A stretch of DNA of 17,340 nt, taken from positions 1-17,340 of the forward strand of contig JAEWHY010000534.1 of NCBI GenBank assembly GCA_023387555.1. Direction: 5' to 3'. Below are positions 14,822-17,340 of the stretch, piece after piece. Below the pieces are notes generated by a model that did not search any database, was not told the origin of the DNA, and saw only the letters and a list, made by a program, of their open reading frames with translations. This DNA comes from Pseudomonadota bacterium. GTDB taxonomy: Bacteria; Pseudomonadota; Alphaproteobacteria; Rhizobiales; Xanthobacteraceae. Within the stretch, counting starts at the first letter, position 1; every line of letters starts with the position of its first letter. The position numbers and the translations under genes were made by a program.

Positions 14822-15292
14822 ATGGCACCGGTCACGCCCAAGCTGGAATTCGTATTCAGGATCAAGATGCAGCTCGGCATCCGGCAGAAGTTCGGACCAC
14901 TGCCGCAAGGTGGCATTCGCGGCTTCGTCTCGGCCGCGGGCGGAACGGTTGAAGGCCCGCGCCTCAACGGCCGCGTTGTCCCGAACAGCGGCGCCGACTG
15001 GGCTCTCTATCGCGGCGACCACACCGTCGGCTTCGACGCGCGCTACATGCTGGAAGCCGACGACGGCACGCCGATCTACATGATGAACCGTGGCTTCCGC
15101 CACGCGCCGCCGGACGTCGCCGCGCGCCAGGAAGCGCTCGAGCCGGTCGAGCCGTCGGAATATTACATGCGGATCGCGCCAACCTTCGAGACGCCGGTTG
15201 GCGTACACGACTGGCTGACGCGCACCATCATCGTGGGCTCCGCCGAGCGGCGCAGCGACCATTCGATCTTCGACTATTACGCGGTGCTTTAA
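14822..15292 (+). CDS. DUF3237 (UPF0311) family protein
   Basis: A 156-residue cytosolic protein with the DUF3237 pattern: KLEFVFRIKMQLG at the start, then FGPLPQGGIRGFVSAAGGTVEGPRLNGRVVPNSGADW, then RYMLEADDGTPIYMMNRGFR. Near the end it has YYMRIAPTFETPVGVHDWLTRTIIVG. The family has a small beta-barrel fold and no firmly established reaction, and its genes often sit in aromatic or ring-compound catabolic clusters. GGAGGAA lies a few bases before the ATG. Its stop codon overlaps that of the convergent MmgE/PrpD gene. Its role in this cluster is unknown. Confidence 0.9.
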   Translation: MAPVTPKLEFVFRIKMQLGIRQKFGPLPQGGIRGFVSAAGGTVEGPRLNGRVVPNSGADWALYRGDHTVGFDARYMLEADDGTPIYMMNRGFRHAPPDVAARQEALEPVEPSEYYMRIAPTFETPVGVHDWLTRTIIVGSAERRSDHSIFDYYAVL

Positions 15293-16662
15293 GCAAAGAG
15301 ATCGCGCACGTCCGCCATGCCCTCGAGGCTGGCGAGGCGTTCGACCAGCTGCTGAACGGCCGCGGCGTCCATCGGATGCCGCGCCTGCGCAACACACTGC
15401 GCGAACTTGCGCTGCATCGCGCCGTCATCCATCGGATTGTCCGGATGGCCGAGCGGATCGGTCACCGCGCATGAGAGCTTGCGGCCGTCGCTGAGCGACA
15501 GCGTCAGGACGCCACGCGTCGACTGATCCAGAGTCCAGGATTTTTCCACCGTATGATGAACCCGATCCGCCAGTACATGCAGCAGCGGATCGGCCAGCCG
15601 CTCTTTCGAAAAGTCCTGCAACCCGACATCGCCTTCCGCGAGCGCGACCGCGACAGTGAACGGGATCGAAAATTTGGCGTCGATCGCGGTCTTGGGACGC
15701 GCCTTTTGCGACTGCGGCTCGCACAGGACCGCGAAGAACGGGCTGACTGTCACGTCGATCCGTTCCACATCCTGCGGATCGAACGCATGCTGCCGCCGCA
15801 GCGACAGCGCCGCCTCCACGCATGCGTGGGTGCCACGGCAGGAGGGCCATGGCTTGAAACTCACCGCGGCGCCTTCGTAGCGCTCGCCAAGCCCATGCAA
15901 CATGCGCTCCGCATCGAACTGGCCGCGTGCGAAATTCGCATAGAGCCCGCCGGGTCCCTCGATCGGCCGCGCGAAGGCTTCGACGCCGCGCGCCGCCAGC
16001 AACGCCGCAGTGACACCCGCGCGTGCACTGAAGCCGTCGCGTACCGCGCGCAGATGCGACGGCGGATAGGACACCAGCGCATCGCTGAACACGGCCTGAC
16101 ACGAAGCCAGCGCAAGACCTTGCACGATCTGCGCGTCCGAAAGCCCGAGCAAGCGCGAAGCGGCCGCCGCCGCGCCATAGGCGCTCAGCATCGGGATGAA
16201 ATAGAAGCCGCGCTTCTCGACGCTTTCCACGAGGCCGAGCGCGAGCCGGCACGACAGATCGGCGCCGATCGCCACCGCATCGAGGAAATCGCGCCCGCTG
16301 ACTTTGCCAACATGCTCGGCGATCGCCAGCGCCGCCGGCACCACGGCCGCATGCGGATGCACCAGCGTCGCATCGTGGGTGTCCTCGAAATCCATTGCAT
16401 GCGCCATCGCACCGTTCGCAAAGGCGGCCATGACCGGCGATGTGCGGATGTCGAAGCCAAGCATTGTGCAGCGTCCGCCTTCGCCGCAGTCCTGCGCCAG
16501 CGCCGCAAAGGCATCGCAGCCTTCGCCGAGGCCGCTGGCCGCGGTCATCACCCCGATCGCATCGATGACGGCGCGACGGGTGGTCGCGCGTGCGTCCGCG
16601 GGCACGTCCGCCGTGCGCACATGGCGCGCCAAAATTGCCGAGATTTCGAGGCCAACCGCCAT
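15289..16662 (-). CDS. MmgE/PrpD family protein (2-methylcitrate dehydratase-like)
   Basis: A 457-residue protein of usual length for the MmgE/PrpD family, which includes 2-methylcitrate dehydratase, cis-aconitate decarboxylase and iminodisuccinate epimerase. The conserved segment MDFEDTHDATLVHPHAAVVPA carries D91, T95 and H102, matching active-site positions in cis-aconitate decarboxylase. KPWPSCRGTHACVEAAL and IPFTVAVALAEGD are further family motifs. The usual G-[FW]-H-P-T motif before the GAAAAA stretch reads GFYFIPM here (152-158), so the normal histidine is Ile156 and two residues appear to be inserted. No prpB or prpC genes are nearby, so propionate catabolism is not supported. AAAGGAAA precedes the ATG. 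It is divergent from the acyl-CoA ligase and probably serves the same pathway. Confidence 0.9.
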   Translation of the reverse strand: MAVGLEISAILARHVRTADVPADARATTRRAVIDAIGVMTAASGLGEGCDAFAALAQDCGEGGRCTMLGFDIRTSPVMAAFANGAMAHAMDFEDTHDATLVHPHAAVVPAALAIAEHVGKVSGRDFLDAVAIGADLSCRLALGLVESVEKRGFYFIPMLSAYGAAAAASRLLGLSDAQIVQGLALASCQAVFSDALVSYPPSHLRAVRDGFSARAGVTAALLAARGVEAFARPIEGPGGLYANFARGQFDAERMLHGLGERYEGAAVSFKPWPSCRGTHACVEAALSLRRQHAFDPQDVERIDVTVSPFFAVLCEPQSQKARPKTAIDAKFSIPFTVAVALAEGDVGLQDFSKERLADPLLHVLADRVHHTVEKSWTLDQSTRGVLTLSLSDGRKLSCAVTDPLGHPDNPMDDGAMQRKFAQCVAQARHPMDAAAVQQLVERLASLEGMADVRDLFA

Positions 16663-16707
16663 GACGTTTCCTTTTGGCGGCGGCTGTTCGCGCCGCCTTC
16701 ACCTTTC

Positions 16708-16736
16708 TTGCGCGCAAACTAGCAAGCCGATATTGT
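16708..16736 (+). promoter_or_regulatory. Candidate promoter of the acyl-CoA ligase gene
   Basis: TTGCGC (16708-16713), a 17-nt spacer and TATTGT (16731-16736) resemble a weak sigma-70 promoter 40 nt before the ligase ATG. Just after it are near-repeats ACCATCC (16738-16744 region) and GCCATTCC about 15 bp on, which could be a regulator site in this 114-bp divergent gap. The minus-strand TACAAT over the same bases might be the -10 of the MmgE/PrpD gene. Confidence 0.33.
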
Positions 16737-16776
16737 ACCATCCAGTGATATGCCATTCCGATAAACGAAATAAGGC

Positions 16777-17340
16777 ATGACGGGAGGACGACTAACCCAG
16801 GGACTGCGCCGTGCCGCGCAGGTCAAAGCGCACGGCATTGCCGTCATCGACGGCATGCACCGCTATTCCTGGTGCGAGGAGACCTCACGCGTCGCCCGCG
16901 CCGCGTCGGTCTTGCGTGACGGCGGCCTTTCGAAGGGCGGACGCGTTGCGCTTCTGGCGCTCAACAGCCACCGCTATTTTGAGATCTATTACGCGATCCC
17001 CTGGGCCGGCGGCGCCATCGTGCCGCTGAATACCCGGCTCGCCCTGCCGGAACTGCAATACATTCTGGAGGATTCCGGCGCGGAAATCCTGATCGTCGAC
17101 GATCATTTCGTGTCGATCGCGCAGGCGATCCGCGAACGCGTGCCGGCGTTACGAATGCTGCTGCACATCGGCGATGGCGCTACGCCCGACGGCTTTGGCG
17201 GCTACGAGACGCTGATCGCGGCGGCAGAGCCCGCAGAGGACGCGGGTCGTGGCGGCTCCGACCTTGCCGGAATTTTCTACACCGGCGGCAGCACCGGCAA
17301 GGCCAAGGGCGTGATGCTTAGCCACGACAACCTCGTCACC
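16777..17340 (+). CDS. AMP-binding acyl-CoA synthetase/ligase, 3' end outside the window
   Basis: The first 188 residues are present and the frame runs open to the window end. LTQGLRRAAQ, HRYSWCEETSRVARAASVLRDGGLSKGGRVALLALNS and PWAGGAIVPLNTRLALPEL are typical of the N-terminal part of fatty-acid/aryl-CoA ligases of the ANL superfamily. The ATP/AMP-binding loop YTGGSTGKAKGVMLSH is at 168-183; GGSTG replaces the common SGTTG. It would activate a carboxylic acid as an acyl-AMP and then a CoA thioester. I choose the ATG at 16777, the only good start before the conserved region; its ribosome binding site is poor (TAAGG), while a GGGAGGA lies just after the start codon. Family length is about 500-550 residues, so roughly two thirds are missing here. 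The substrate cannot be read. Confidence 0.9.
   Translation, partial: MTGGRLTQGLRRAAQVKAHGIAVIDGMHRYSWCEETSRVARAASVLRDGGLSKGGRVALLALNSHRYFEIYYAIPWAGGAIVPLNTRLALPELQYILEDSGAEILIVDDHFVSIAQAIRERVPALRMLLHIGDGATPDGFGGYETLIAAAEPAEDAGRGGSDLAGIFYTGGSTGKAKGVMLSHDNLVT

Noticed and set aside
15289..16662. Assignment of the MmgE/PrpD gene as prpD of the methylcitrate cycle
   Set aside because: No prpB, prpC or acnD gene is adjacent and a family histidine motif is altered, so the specific name is not supported.

Overview
The window is GC-rich DNA with tightly packed genes, mostly G/C at third codon positions. It looks like chromosome from an alphaproteobacterium of the Hyphomicrobiales, probably near the Bradyrhizobium/Rhodopseudomonas/Afipia group. 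The pointers are a sitABCD metal operon behind two Mur-like operators, two exact matches to the alphaproteobacterial EcfG stress-promoter pattern (GGAAC-N17-CGTT), and a catabolic set of GMC oxidoreductase, DUF3237, MmgE/PrpD and acyl-CoA ligase genes. The genus is inferred, not proven. I see no rRNA, tRNA, CRISPR array, transposase or phage gene.

Layout. (1) 1-201 is gene-free edge sequence with a 13-bp inverted repeat. (2) 202-2973 (minus) is a two-gene operon: a conserved hypothetical protein, then a fusion of DEDDh exonuclease, CBS pair and DUF294 nucleotidyltransferase. (3) 3284-5550 (plus), divergent from it, encodes the small (DUF4212) and large (VC_2705-type) subunits of a sodium:solute symporter, closed by a strong intrinsic terminator at 5577-5611. 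(4) 5673-6304 holds two overlapping small membrane-protein genes, the first YggT-like. (5) 6574-7521 holds two tandem small membrane proteins that look like diverged paralogues; the first lies behind an EcfG-type promoter. (6) 7537-8439 (minus) is an outer-membrane beta-barrel gene, divergent from sitABCD (8637-12193, plus), which encodes a Mn/Fe ABC importer. The shared intergenic region has a perfect 27-bp palindrome and a second, degenerate copy. (7) 12263-12928 (minus) is queH, an epoxyqueuosine reductase, with its own EcfG-type promoter and a strong hairpin between it and sitD. (8) 13033-17340 is a catabolic region: GMC oxidoreductase (minus), DUF3237 protein (plus), MmgE/PrpD protein (minus), and an AMP-binding acyl-CoA ligase (plus) cut by the window end.

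How the genes may work together. The exonuclease-CBS-DUF294 protein next to a VC_2705-type symporter suggests regulation of carboxylate (acetate-like) uptake. The barrel and SitABCD together could move Mn2+/Fe2+ across both membranes under one metalloregulator. The two EcfG-like promoters suggest that one membrane protein and queH belong to the general stress response. The right-hand cluster could oxidise an alcohol, activate the resulting acid as a CoA ester, and hydrate or dehydrate intermediates. No specific substrate can be read from the sequence.
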